A program made the position numbers and the translations under genes. Below, piece by piece: positions 1-11,186 of a stretch of 64,000 bases of DNA (within the stretch, counting starts at the first letter, position 1; every line of letters begins with the position of its first letter). Where the stretch lies: positions 682,001 to 746,000 of the forward strand of contig LATX02000180.1 in assembly GCA_001466705.2 (NCBI GenBank). Reading direction: 5' to 3'. The stretch comes from Moniliophthora roreri. Taxonomy: Eukaryota; Basidiomycota; Agaricomycetes; Agaricales; Marasmiaceae. The notes under the pieces are model-generated. The model did no database searches. It was given only the letters and a program-made list of their open reading frames with translations, and was not told the DNA's origin.

Positions 1-39
1 ATGGTAATACAGAGAAGAAAAAGAAAGCGGGTTGTAACA
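1..39 (-). repeat. Start of the 3' LTR of element 1 (rest lies outside the window)
   Basis: Identical to 6729-6767. On the minus strand the LTR opens with TGTTACAACCCGC, directly after the polypurine tract. Confidence 0.85.
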
Positions 40-53
40 CTATCCTGTCCTTA
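40..53 (-). other. Polypurine tract of element 1
   Basis: On the minus strand this reads TAAGGACAGGATAG and abuts the TG of the 3' LTR. Position and purine bias are those of the plus-strand DNA primer of LTR elements. Confidence 0.6.
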
Positions 54-1506
54 CGTAGCAGATCCCATTCTGACTACATGTATGACGTGTCCATCAGGTA
101 ACGTTACCTCTTGCGCTTCGTGGTCTGGGATCCCTACAAACATTGGCACTAAATCATCCAGATCAGTTACCTCCGCCCCAGTCGGCCCATCATTGTTCTC
201 CGTCTCCGTAGAGGTCATCGTCGTAGTCACCCCTGTAGAGATCATAGTTAGGAGGCCGTGAGCTCCTGGGATTGTCTGTTCGAGGAAATCGATGTGGCCT
301 TCGTCGGAGACTACAATGCCAAGGAATATGCCCAGGCGCAAATAGTCCGCACTCCTTGCAACGGTAGCATGGACAGTTACGGGCGCGGTGGTACGCCACT
401 CAGCACACAGGGCACAAAGAAATTCGTACACCTCGTCCACAGTTGCTCTCCGCTCGACTTGTTCCGGTGTTTCTGAGACTGTCTCGTCGTCCCATACTGA
501 AGCTGGAGGGGCTGTATCGGGTTGGGGTCCAAGGGGCCCAGGGGTCTGTGAACGCTCGTGTATCGATCTGTAGGTCTGGGTTGGCTCTGACGGCATCTTG
601 GATGCTGACGAAGGCAGGGTTGAATTGTCTGTTTGCCAAGAAAGGTACTGAGGAGGGGGCGAGTGGCTCGTCACTGACGTCGAAGGGGTCGAAGGGGGGT
701 GTTGGAAGGGGTGCCGGTGCAGGTCCGGGCTGAGGTTCGGTGGCGGGAGAGGGAGATGCCAAGGTGACACCGATGGACTTGGCATAGAGGGGGGAGGAGT
801 CCCGGCTGGAACTGTCGGAAGGGTACGTGAGGCCGGAGGGGGAATCAGAATCAGGTTTGGATTTGACGGGATTAAAATCGGGGGAGGACTTGAGTTTGGG
901 GACCATGGGGGCGGGATCAGCCGCCCCAGGTAAAAGAGGCTCTGTTCTGGTAGTACAGGGGCAATATTCGTGTTGATCGATGGCAAGTTCCACAGCTGCC
1001 CAGACCCAGGCACGGTACGTCGTTGCTGCTCATAGGAATGCTGGATCGTTTGGATCTGTGTCGCAAAGATCTGGGGAGAGGGGACCTAATCGAGATGTGG
1101 AAGTGGGGAGTTGTTGTTCAAAACGTTCAGAGTTAGTGGGGAAGGACGGTACTGTCATTGGCCCCTGTAGCACTAGAGGGGTTGGTCCAGAAGCGGTTGC
1201 ATTGAATGCCAAATTAGCCACATATACATTTGTCTCCTCAATGATTGCATTGAGGGAGGCACGTTGGGCCTGAAGGCATATAAGACCGTCAATGGCGTAC
1301 TGTAGGTGGGGCTGTCCCACAGATGCGTTTTGAAGGGCGTTGTCGTGTCTGCCAGTATTGACCAGGAAAAGGAGCTCGAAGGGCAAGGGATTAAAGGGAC
1401 CGGAATACGTGATGTCATTGGAAAATGAAGGAGTTCTGGAGGGAGGGTCGGGGAGGCTGCAAACGCTGTAAGAGCTAGTACTAGAGGTGGCAGATGCATT
1501 CGACAT
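51..1506 (-). pseudogene. Extra ORF downstream of pol in element 1 (env position), unknown function
   Basis: An ORF starts at 1506, 22 bases after the integrase/chromodomain stop at 1529. The first part (1506-1030, about 158 aa) is Ser/Thr-rich, then moderately hydrophobic, and ends at a TGA that could derive from CGA. Reading continues in the same frame to about 400, or more plausibly shifts to the frame open from 1013 to 51. That second frame has a long Pro/Ser-rich linker followed by about 150 residues of ordinary composition with an acidic, Val-rich end. Together they would give roughly 480 residues broken by one stop or shift. I see no signal peptide, transmembrane helix or furin-like site, so it is not an obvious envelope. 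It lies between pol and the polypurine tract, so it belongs to the element and is not host sequence. Confidence 0.55.
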
Positions 1507-1528
1507 GGTATGGGAGATGATTTCTCGA

Positions 1529-4500
1529 CTATAATTTGTTCTTGACTATATAGTTGAGGTAAATGTCCATTGTGTGCTCTAATTCCTCTTTTGTCTTCCA
1601 TTCATTGTGTGAGGAATCAAAGCCTTTCCATGACACGAGGAACCATCTAGGCTTCTGCAGTGGCTTGTGACCTATGATTGCTTCTATCTCGAACTCCTCG
1701 TGCCCATCTATTATGTCTGGGGGTGGTTCTAGAAAGTTCTTTCCATGGGCCTTGGTTTCCTTGTACAGCCTCAGTAAGCCGGCGTGGAAAACAGGGTGGA
1801 TTCTCCACTGTGATGGGAGTTTCAACCTGTATGTCACGGGTCCCATGACCTTTTCGATAACAAAGGGTCCCTCTCGTTTGGGCGAGAGCTTCTTGCTAGG
1901 ATATCCAAAATCGAGGTTTTTCCCTTCTAGCCAGACCTTCTGTCCATCTTTGAACTTGTCTGTTGTCCTATTGGCTCGTTCGATCATCTTTCTCCGTGCT
2001 ATCTCCATCATTCCAGCTACCTCTCCTCGTAACTTCCAGAGTTTATTTAGGCGTTCTTCTACCCGAGGGGACTGATGTCTTCCCGAAGGCCGTGGGTAGC
2101 AGTCGTGGGTTGTATCCTATGATCATGAAAAATGGAGAGTTGCGGGTTACCGAATGGGTCCTATTGTTATGTGCGAATTCCGCCATATGGAGGTATGAAC
2201 TCCATTCGGTTTGCTCTTTTGAACAGAACATTCTGAGGTATATTTCCATCTCCTGATTGACTCTTTCAGTTTCTCCGTCACTTTGAGGGTGGTAAGTGGT
2301 ACTCATCGCGTGTTTTACTCCCAGAAGTTTCATTGTTTCTTGGAATACCATAGCTGTGAATCTGGAGTCTTGATCAGAGATGATCTTGTCCGGTAGTCCG
2401 CATCGTTTGTATACGTTTCATAGAAGAAGTTCCACAGCTTGAGGGGCATCTAATTTCTTTGTGCATGGAATGAAAATAGCCCCCTTTGAGGACGAATGGT
2501 CTACCATGACCATTATAGTGTCAAATCTGTCCAATTCTGGCAGATCGGTCACGAGGTCCATAGTGATAATCTGGAAGGGTGTTGCATTGGGGGTCGCCGG
2601 GATTGGCTGCAGGCCAACCTTTGTTGGGTGAGTGTTGATCTTCATCTGCTGACATACCGCGCATCCATCCACGAAGCTCTTCACAAATTTCGTCATCCCT
2701 GGCCACCAGTAGTCCCGCTGTATGAGATCTAAAGTTCCAAATTGTCCTGGGTGCCCAAATGGCTGTCCTTCGTGAATTGTGCATGTGATTTCTCGTCTAA
2801 GGACTATATCATCCAGAACGTAGATCCGTCCTTTGTACCTAATCAGACTGTCGTTGATCTCCCAGTCAGATAGTGCCGACTTGATGGGTGGCAGGCCTGT
2901 TGTCGAAAGCGCTTCTAATGCCATTTTGTGAAAGTCATCAGACCCCAGTCGATCTCGTAACTTATCTTGTAATTCCATGTCAACGATGTTGATGAAAAGG
3001 CATTCCGGCAGCAGTATAACATCCTCGTTGTCAGTATCCGTGCCATGTATGTGATCGTCCCTTCTCGAGAGGGCATCCGACTGAACCATTTCTTGTCCCA
3101 GAACGTGCACCAATTTAAGATTGAATAGTGAGAGGATAAGACTCCATCTCGCCTGCCTTCAATTCAATTTCTGTGCTGTGCGGAAATAAGTGAGATTCTT
3201 GTGATCACAAAGAACTGTCACTGGGTGAGGTCCTTCCATCAGGTAATGCTGCCAGGTTTCTAGGGCTCGTACAATTGCGAATAGCTCCCGGTTGTAAATT
3301 TCATAATTCTGTTCCGTCGCATCGAAGGCATGTGAGATGTACCCACACGGATGTAATTCTCCGTCAGGTGCTGCTTGTCTCAGGACTCCACCAGAAGCCC
3401 ATTTCGACACATCAGTTTCAATGATGAATGGCTTCATGGGATCTGGCATATGCAATACTGGTTCTTGTTGAAATCTCCACTTCAGTGTTTGAAAGGCCGT
3501 TTTGCAACTTGTCGTCCAGATGAATTGAGCTCCTTTCTTGGTTAGATTGTACAAAGGTTTTGCGATCGCTGAGTAGTTGCCGATGAACTTCTGGTAAAAG
3601 TTCATAAATCCCGTAAAGCTCCTGACACCTGTCACCGTTTTCGGGGCTGGCCATTCGCTAATCCCGGAAAGTTTCGTTGGATCCATCGCAATTCGTCCTG
3701 GTCGGATGACCAATCCTAAAAATTCGATTTCTCGTACGTCAAATTTGCATTTGTGAGGTTTCAGGTACAAGTCCTGCTCCCGTAGCCATTGCAGTAGCCT
3801 TATCGTTCTTTCGCGATGTTGAGATTCCGTCTCCGAGTAAATGAGGATGTCGTCCATATAAACTAGGCACCACCCTTCAGCCATGAAGTCCTTGAGAACG
3901 TCGTCCATAAAGGCCTGGAAGGTCGCCGGAGAGTTCATAAGTCCAAAGAACATCACCGTCGGCTCAAATAGTCCTCTGTTGGTCTTGAATGCTGCCTTCC
4001 ATTGATCTCCGTCTTTGATTCGGACGTTGTTGTAGCCATTCCATAGATCCAGTTTCGAGAAGATGGTGGTGCCTCGTAGTTTATCGATCAGATCTGAGAT
4101 GAGAGGTAGGGGGTATGTGTTTTTAATTGTTCCATGATTAAGCCGCCGATAATCCTGTGTTGGTCGTAACTTTCCTTTTTCCTTCTTTCCAACGAAGAAG
4201 AATGGGGAAGCCATAGGCGATTTCGATTTTCGGATATATCCTTTCCATAAATTCTCTGTCAGGAAGTTGTCCAATTCGGTTTGCTCTAATGCCGTTAGGG
4301 AATAGATCTTGCAGTTGCGTGGTGTAAATTCCGGTTTTAGTTTGATCGCATGATCATAGGCCCAGGCTATCAGAAACCATTCAGCCTCTTTGTCTTCGAA
4401 CTGTCCTTGGTATGGTGCAAGGTAAGCCGGTACGGCTGCTAGCTTTTCTGGTTCCGGTTGTTCAACGCCATGTTCTAGTCGTTGAGAGGTGGACAACTTA

Positions 4501-5024
4501 GCTCTGATGTCAACCCTATGGATGAGTTCTTCAACCGATTCAAAGTCCAGCATTCCTGTCACCCGTGGGATCCTGATACATCGTTTGTGCAGAAAGGTGG
4601 TATGTCCGGTGATCCAATCTACTTCAGGATTATATTTTCATAACCATAGTAGACCTAGAATGACTTCTTCCTTTCCTAGTCCCGAGATCAGGAAGGTATC
4701 CGTCATTTCCTTTGTTCCAATAACGTATTTTGCTGTGACCAAGTGCGTAATCCATGCCGTTTTGTTGGCTGTCCCATCTACATTGAATACTTTGATTCGG
4801 TGGGGTAATTGTTGTTTTTCGAGGCCTAGTTTTGAGGCTTTTTCTGGGCTCGTGAAGAGTCCTCCTGCTCCTGAGTCCAAGAGTGCGTTTGTTCCAACTT
4901 TTTCTACTTCATTGTTGTAAGAGAGTGGGATGTGCATAGAGTTTCGTGACTGCTTAGCTAATACAACATTCGAAATAGATATTGGGGGTGGCGGGGAGAT
5001 CGTCGGCCTCTTCCGCCACTTCAA
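1529..5024 (-). pseudogene. pol of element 1: protease, RT, RNase H, integrase, chromodomain
   Basis: From high to low coordinates: an aspartic protease with LLDSGAGGLFTS (about 4870); reverse transcriptase (4562-3159) with [32 protein letters not shown] and the catalytic YMDDILIYS; RNase H with [17 protein letters not shown] and NREL; integrase zinc region with GHPGQFGTLDLIQRDYWWPG and a CAVCQQMK pair; the integrase tail YHPQSDGETERVNQE; and a chromodomain with WFLVSWKGFDSSHNEWK (about 1560-1690). The protease to integrase segments share one frame, interrupted by nonsense codons near 4636, 3157 and 2417. The 2011-1529 segment lies in another frame. pol overlaps the gag end by a few bases in a different frame, so expression would need a frameshift at about 5021-5024. 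The stops make the present copy defective. Confidence 0.88.
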
Positions 5025-6334
5025 AAACCCTCAGCTTCCATGATGTCCAGTAGTTCGGTCTGCTGCTCTGCCTCTTGTTCTCGGACTATCGCCTGTATCT
5101 TAACATATGCTTCTCTGGCACTCAACTTCTTCTTCTCTTCTTTCTTGTCTTCTTTTCTTTCTCCTTGCTTCGTCGGGCAGTCGCGAGACATATGCTCTTG
5201 TTTGGCACATCGGAAACATCGTCTGTCAGCCATGTACTTCTTCCAATCATCATCACTTAGCTGATTGTTGATCCAATTGATCGTAACTTTCTTCTTTTTG
5301 TCGTCCATAATACAGAATCATTTCAGTTTCTGGACTGCTTCATAGTATTTGTATTGTTCGTTGTAGTAGATAGCTGCTTCATACCAGCCCTCGAGGTCGA
5401 CGGGTCTTCCCTGAGGTTGGTTCAATATCTTTGCTGACAACAAGTTCGGTAGTCCTTTTCGAAAGATGTGAATGAGGGCTTGGTCATCGTATCCTGATTC
5501 GTCAGCCATAACTCGGAAGTCGTTAACATAATTATCGGCTCAATCAGTCATTTTTGCTTCTTCGATTTTGATCTGTGCTTCAGCCTGTATATTGGCCGGT
5601 AGGTAATGTTTTTTGAACTCATCTTTGAGGACCGTGAAGGTCAACGCCGTTTCTCTGCTCTTAGGTTCAAAAATCTTTCTGCTCTGGGTCTTTTTCCATG
5701 CTTCGGTGTTCTTTCCTCGTAGGTATGAAAGCAGGAATAAACATTTCTTTTCGTCGTTGTCGTATTCGGTGGGGTGCATTCGGAGATAGATCTTGACTTC
5801 CATTAGGAATCTCTTTGTGTCCTTTTGGTCTCCCTCAAAGGGGTCAGGTGCTGCTACTTTGGATCCTTTGTTCTTCTTTTTCTCCATTTCTTCCAGGACC
5901 GCTGTCGAGATCTCGATCATCATCTGCGTCTGAGTCCGGTCCTCTCTCGGCTTGGGTTTCGGGGTTGAGCTGCCACCTTCGGACATCATTTCATCTTCGT
6001 AATCGCTGGAGGATGATGAGCTGGTCGATTCTTCGGGTGAGTTCTTGTTCTTCTCTTCTGGCGTCTCGGAGTTCTCGTTCGTAGGCGAGTGTTCGATGGT
6101 GGATTCTGGGGTCGAGTTGTTCTGTGTCTCTTCGACTGTTGGTTCTTCGATATCTGTTGTTTCTTCGTGCCCAAGCAAGCTGCTCGCATGTCGGAGAGCG
6201 CTCTGCCGGTGTTGGCAGGTTATAATTGTATGCGAAGTCAATGCGGGGTTCCCTGGGATTCCGATCCCTAGCTTGGCTAGCCGTTCTGTCAAGGAGATGT
6301 CCTTATCGATCTGTTCTTCTTGCTCCGCAGTCAA
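5021..6334 (-). pseudogene. gag of element 1 with zinc knuckle
   Basis: A continuous frame from 6334 to 5021 is interrupted by TGA at about 5537 and a stop just before 5308. The N-terminal half is acidic and low-complexity. The middle (about 5850-5320) resembles a Retrotrans_gag capsid, with DPFEGDQKDTKRFLMEVKIY and a following region rich in Trp and Tyr. The C-terminal part has a CCHC-like knuckle CFRCAKQEHMSRDCP followed by a Lys/Glu-rich tail. The product would package element RNA in a cytoplasmic particle. The first stop lies in a place where CGA to TGA would explain it. Confidence 0.8.
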
Positions 6335-6560
6335 TGGCGACCTTGGAGGCGTCGTGGTGAGTGATGCCTAAACCTTGATAGGTTGGCGATGATCAGCTTG
6401 ACCTTATGTTACGTCACTTGTGCAGCAACGTTAACACCTCAACAATACCAACGTGGTAAAGTAGAGTTCAGGTTCAAGTTTGAGTTTGCTCAGTGGTTAC
6501 TGAGGTTCTGAGTTCCAACGGTTCTTTGCTAACACAAGGTATGATTAACCAGGTCAAGCT
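6335..6560 (-). other. Untranslated leader of element 1
   Basis: Lies between the primer-binding site and the first gag ATG. No ORF or recognisable motif seen. Confidence 0.4.
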
Positions 6561-6576
6561 GAAGAGCTCCGACCCA
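6561..6576 (-). other. Probable primer-binding site of element 1
   Basis: On the minus strand the sequence TGGGTCGGAGCTCTTC begins four bases after the inferred end of the 5' LTR. It starts with the TGG expected opposite a tRNA CCA end. The priming tRNA was not identified. Confidence 0.4.
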
Positions 6577-6580
6577 GTTT

Positions 6581-6767
6581 TGTAGTCCTTAAATACACAG
6601 AATGTATCTACTCGTTTGTAAGTACTAGAACGTTATAGAAGGGTATAGAACGATTAGTAACACTACATCGGAGCCGCTTTTAAGTCATATAGAAGGCTGA
6701 GGAAAGAAAAGGAAGGAAACACGATCACATGGTAATACAGAGAAGAAAAAGAAAGCGGGTTGTAACA
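6581..6767 (-). repeat. 5' LTR of element 1
   Basis: Ends TG...CA on the minus strand, about 187 bp. The outer 39 bases match the window start. The inner end is inferred from the TG/CA rule and the adjacent primer-binding site because the other LTR is not in the window. Confidence 0.65.
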
Positions 6768-6817
6768 ACCAGAAATATTTCGTGCTTTTCACCCAAGAGC
6801 TCCACGTCGCCTCATCA
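6768..6817 (-). pseudogene. Relic of the repeated Agaricomycete gene family, abutting element 1
   Basis: Read on minus this encodes DEATWSSWVKSTKYFW. It matches the exon-9 segment DDEATWNSWAESMYFWSF of copy 1 and the equivalents in copies 2, 3 and 5. The match stops exactly at the retrotransposon end, so element 1 is inserted in, or joined to, this exon. Upstream of the 50 bp the family similarity is lost. The 3' part, if it survives, is left of the window. Confidence 0.6.
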
Positions 6818-7040
6818 AGTACCAGCATAGAAATCGCACCCTTTTATCGCAACTCTGTTAGTATGCTCTGCCCTCTTCCTCAGTCAACAAGTGATTGTCA
6901 TACAGGCTATAGCAAAGTACAGTAGAATATAGTGAATAAATACAATGAAGACAACCTTATGCACGAGAACGAAACGTGACTTGGGTAAACAGTGTCAGCC
7001 GTGTCGATCTTCAAGCCAGCGGAGGTACTATACCTTTCAA

Positions 7041-9599
7041 TTACCTTGCCTTCCCACTTCCCCGACCTCGCTTCTTCAACGCACTGCTCCCAGGTTCGAC
7101 CATCTTCGCCTCGTTAGCCTCTTGCGCACGAATACTGGGTCGAACCTTGCGGCTACTCAGCTCTCGCTGAGGCAGGTTGTCCCATTTTCCCCGCTTCGGA
7201 ACCTGGACAGGGTTTTTCACATTGGTGGCAGTTCGGCGACGTTTACTCCTCGACCCTGTGACATCTTCATCTTCACCGTGATCCGTGTCCAATTCACGGC
7301 TTTTACCGCTGGAGTCCGCAGCTTTCGACTTCCGTTTGTTGCCGACAGTCACCTTACTGCTCTCAATGGTAGGGGAGTCGCAATCCACTACCATCTGTTC
7401 CTCGTCCTTTGACGTCGAGCGGTCATCTGTGTCAAGTAAGAACATCAATATGAAATCAAGGAAATATAGTATTACTACGTACCATTTGATCCTTCCAATT
7501 CCTGGAACCGATGCTTGTCCCCAACAACTTGCATTAGCGGATAACCAAGGGAACGAGCATAGTCTGTTGTTATGGGGTCAAAGCCCTTGAAAAGATGAAT
7601 CTTTTCGATGACTTTGTAGGTATCGAGAGACCAGGACTGGCAATCGAACCCCACCTTGGTTGTAAAAGATGGAAGTCCCAGGGACACTCTTGTGCTCTCT
7701 TCTACCTCTTCTCGCCCAGAGGGGTCAAAAGACCAGAAGTACATGCTTTCTGCCCAAGAGTTCCATGTTGCTTCGTCGTCGGAAGGGCAAGGAATGCGTC
7801 GAATGAAGAGGTACGGGATAGGTGTATTTGATGCAGTGTCAGTATCTTTCTGCTGGTAGGTGTGCGCTTCAGTGCGGTCGAATCGGAGTTCAAAATCAGT
7901 GATAACCGCTGCCAAGGCAGGTCAGGAAATAAAGCATGTGCAAGAACATGGCTAATACTCACAGTAATCTCCCCATTTCTCTTCGTGAATTCCGAGTCGG
8001 CTGAAGACGCTGTGTGCCTGAGTTAGCCATGCCCTCCCGATGCCCATTAGCTGACTGTTGTGATATGAGCTTTTCCATTTTTCCCCAAATGGGAGTTCGC
8101 AGAAGGCTTGCTGCTCCTGAAGGAGCCATGATCGGGGGATGTTCATGGGCTCACTGCCATGAAACAAGGAGTACTGTAACTCCCAGTAATTCCCCAATTT
8201 TGCCTGATCAGCAAATTGAAATCTATGTTCTCTGTGAGTACACATCATCCAACACAATCATTTACTACACACCGTACTGATCCGTCCTCCATGACAGTCT
8301 TGCACTTGTCCATCGCTGGTGGACTGCAGGATACACATACATGCCGCAGCGTCTTCGTAAGTCCCGTCCACTGAGTGATAATATCTTGTTGGTTCCTTTT
8401 CCAGAGTGAGCTGGCAAGGTATGGCCACGCTTTAACAGCAGTCAGCTGTTCAGAATAGGTCCAGTATTGGTCACTGACTTCATCGAGGATAGTGTTTGTT
8501 GGGAGTATTCTGACGAGGTAGTCAAGGACGGCGCTGGTATCGCTATACGTGCTGACGGATAGTGGGTCGAGAGGTGAAGTTGAGAGTGCACCGGGTAATC
8601 GGTCAAGAAGGTCTGCATTACTTTGGAGAAAAGGTCCTCTTCGTAACGCACCGCTTCTGGGTTCAATCCATATTTCGTCTGGCTCCTGTACACTTCCACC
8701 ATCAAGATTCAGGGCGAGGGAAACCATTGAGTGGACGTACAAAGCGGTCATCGTCAATATCATCATCATCATCAAATTTCGCGACACCGAGCTGTATATG
8801 ACAATGTTAGTCAAGTTCACAAGCGTGTCATGATAGGACATACTTGATATCGGAAATATAATCGAAGTGCAGTTTGCCAGTTTCTCAAGAGGACACGGCT
8901 CAGAGGAATGAGCGCTTTAAGATGATTGAGTCATAAGGTGAGCCGCAAGTGTAATCAACACACTCACCATCATAGAAAATCAAAGCTGGCAAACCATGCC
9001 TATTGTCATTGTAGCCAAAAAGCTGGGTGACGTTTGGATGTCTAGCAATTATATGGTTAGCATGTAAAATGTGAATCAAAGATCGGAGAATAAGCCACAC
9101 TTGATAATGGAAAATTTATCAAAATCTTGTTTGAATGCCTATTGAGCATAAGAACTTGACGTCCAGTGACACCGAAAGATTTGTTACTGACCTTGAAAGC
9201 TTCCGGCCCACTGTATCTGGCATACAAAAACCCAGAGTCTGCATTCGAACCGTAGATGCGAGCAGTACTCATGGTACGACGAGCAACCACCCTCCACTCG
9301 TTTTCATCGTCACGTTCCCATAGTACTCCGGATTCACCAACATCCTCTATAATATTTACATCGCCTGTTCGTATTCGTCTGAACTAAACCATCCAAAAAA
9401 GCCAGTTAGTAAATCACCCCGTTCACTCAAAGAAATGTAATTGACATACATCATCCCAAATAGTAGGCTCCCTTCTTTCCTGGCGCACGACTTGCACCCG
9501 ATTGTCATGAATATGTGTGATATTATACTGCGAACCGTGAATGACTGAAAATTGACCACCGTGAATGGAGAAGTTTGAAGATCCTTGGATGAACGCCAT
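7041..9599 (-). CDS. Family copy 1: kinase-N-lobe-like uncharacterised protein, basic C-terminus
   Basis: Ten exons can be followed from the ATG at 9599 to the TAA at 7041, about 690 aa with no broken exon. Exon 1 encodes MAFIQGSSNFSIHGGQFSVI, a motif shared by all full copies. Exon 2 has VVARRTMSTARI and GFLYARYSGPEAFK. Exons 3-4 give DFDKFSIIK and RHPNVTQLFGYNDN, which look like the helix-C and hinge part of a kinase N-lobe. No HRD or DFG motif follows, so kinase activity is not supported. Exon 7 holds ELWIEP-like text (EIWIEPRSGALRRGP), exon 8 QAHSVFSRLGIHEEKW, exon 9 YLFIRRIPCPSDDEATW and FDPITTDYARSLGYPLM. The last exon is acidic then very basic (SKRRRTATNVK, KKRGRGSGKAR) and may be a nuclear or DNA-binding tail. 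Function unknown. Confidence 0.8.
8757..8780. repeat. ATC/GAT microsatellite in exon 6 of family copy 1
   Basis: A short (ATC)n run adds a string of Asp residues (AKFDDDDDIDDD) to the exon-6 product of copy 1. Copies 3 and 5 have no such run at this site. Confidence 0.6.
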
Positions 9600-11186
9600 C
9601 GCACGCTGGCAAAGTTTTGAGGGAAAGGAATGTTATAGGGTGTTGTCAGGGAGTAACAGCTTTTGTTGAATCATAATGCGGACCAAGAGCGGCGTGACCG
9701 TTCATCTTTTCCCCGGGTTGGTGCTTTACTTGAACGTATTTGACAGTTGCATCAGGCGGCAGTGTGTTGGATGTATATATTTGGCATACGAGCCGTATAT
9801 AAATATAGCAGGGAGCAGACAATGTAAAGATGCGCCGCGTTTGCACCAAAGTCAGCTTCAACTCTCCGTAGCAGCGTTCTTTCTCAACAGGCCCCTTTAG
9901 TAAAGATGTCCCCCTGTTCTGCCAACCTAGCTACGGGTACCAATCAACGAGTCGATCGATGTTGACAGGATTTTTAGGGCATGACACGCCATGCAAACTA
10001 CCCACTACACCTCTAATGATGCTCCAAAGCGTATCCTGAGGTTTCAATATTCCAGCACGGTGATGTACCCACTGCCCTTTACCTATGCAGACCGGGCAAA
10101 CAGTATCCCAATAATACGAACTGTACTGTTTCACCTCCTTTTACCTCAAATCTACATCCCTTCAACAACCCGAGGCGCTCTCTCCTTACTAATGCCAATC
10201 AATGCGCATACCCACAACCAGCTATTACACCCCCACAACCGAACAAGCCGTGCTTCCACCTAGCAGCATGTCAGGAATGCATGTCGAATTCGGTGCGGGT
10301 GGAGACTATTATCTCCGATGACATGATGGAGCCAGTGATGGGAACGACGAATACGAGAAGGAAAAGACTGATGTTATTCTTGTGCGTCTACTTTCCTTTC
10401 TTTTTTCCTTTTACTTGTGCCTTGACAGTGTACATATTCTCGTCGCCTCGTAATTCGATACCGGAACCTACAAAAGAAGGATATGCTATGCAGCCTGTTA
10501 AATAGTAGCAGAGGCAGAGAAAGAATCCATTGATCGCTTCAAGTTTACCAACATATCTTGCATATATGGGGATGTATGTAGCGGATAGAGGACTGGGAGT
10601 ATAATACAACAGAAAGTGAAATGAAACTAGACTGTCGACTCAGTATAAGGAAGAGAAGACTGACGCAACTGTAGTGAGGCCCAGATTGTTACCATTCAAT
10701 TCTTTGCAGGTGCAGTGAAAGGAACGGAGAGCCGGAATGTTATGATTAAAATTCATTTGGGCCTGTGTGTCCTATGGACGTCCAACTAGACACTACAAGC
10801 CCTTGTTGCCGTCAACATTAACGCCGGCCCGTTTTCCACACCCTGCCCTTGGTCAGACGTAGGGCAAATTGGGGCCTAACTTCAATTATCGCATTTCCGT
10901 GCAGAGTAGTCACGTAACTAGTGGGATATGGATGATTTCTGGAGACCAGAGGCCGCTTCGTACGATGAATCATAGGCATGGCCAGCACCCAGGTTCTGAT
11001 CAAAGGCGTGTGTAGGGAAATGACTGCGTGGGCTAATGCGGGAATGAGGGTTTTGAGAGATAAGTTGACAAAGAATAGTTGGGTTGACGTGCAACGTGCT
11101 CAACTCTGAGCGCACGGGTCCAGGTAGTAAAGGTCGCAAATGAAAGCGCAAAAAATCGGTCAGCAAAAGAGAATAGAAAGCAGAAT
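9600..11186. other. Intergenic; possible decayed coding remnant at about 10195-10500
   Basis: The first 300 bp is the upstream region of copy 1. It shares short blocks with the region upstream of copy 3, for example a TGTTGGATGTATA block near 9767 and 16520. From about 10203 the plus strand reads MRIPTTSYYTPTTEQAVLPP and on to a TGA near 10317, then open again with a possible intron at 10382-10428. This looks like the end of a decayed gene but I do not recognise it. Nothing else is supported in this stretch. Confidence 0.3.

Larger units (their letters stand above)
1..6767 (-). mobile_element. Ty3/gypsy chromodomain LTR retrotransposon (element 1), left LTR cut by window edge
   Basis: Read on the minus strand the order is right LTR, primer-binding site, gag with zinc knuckle, protease, reverse transcriptase, RNase H, integrase, chromodomain, extra 3' ORF, polypurine tract and the start of the 3' LTR. 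The first 39 bases of the window repeat the last 39 bases of the right LTR (6729-6767), which fixes both ends. Domain order PR-RT-RH-IN plus a C-terminal chromodomain is that of Metaviridae chromoviruses. Several in-frame stops and one frame change in pol show the copy is probably no longer autonomous, yet it is less decayed than the second family in the window. Only one flank is visible, so the target-site duplication cannot be checked; the right flank begins ACCAG. Confidence 0.9.

Noticed and set aside
51..1506. A retroviral-type envelope gene in element 1
   Set aside because: No signal peptide, transmembrane segment or cleavage site is visible, so only 'extra ORF' is claimed.
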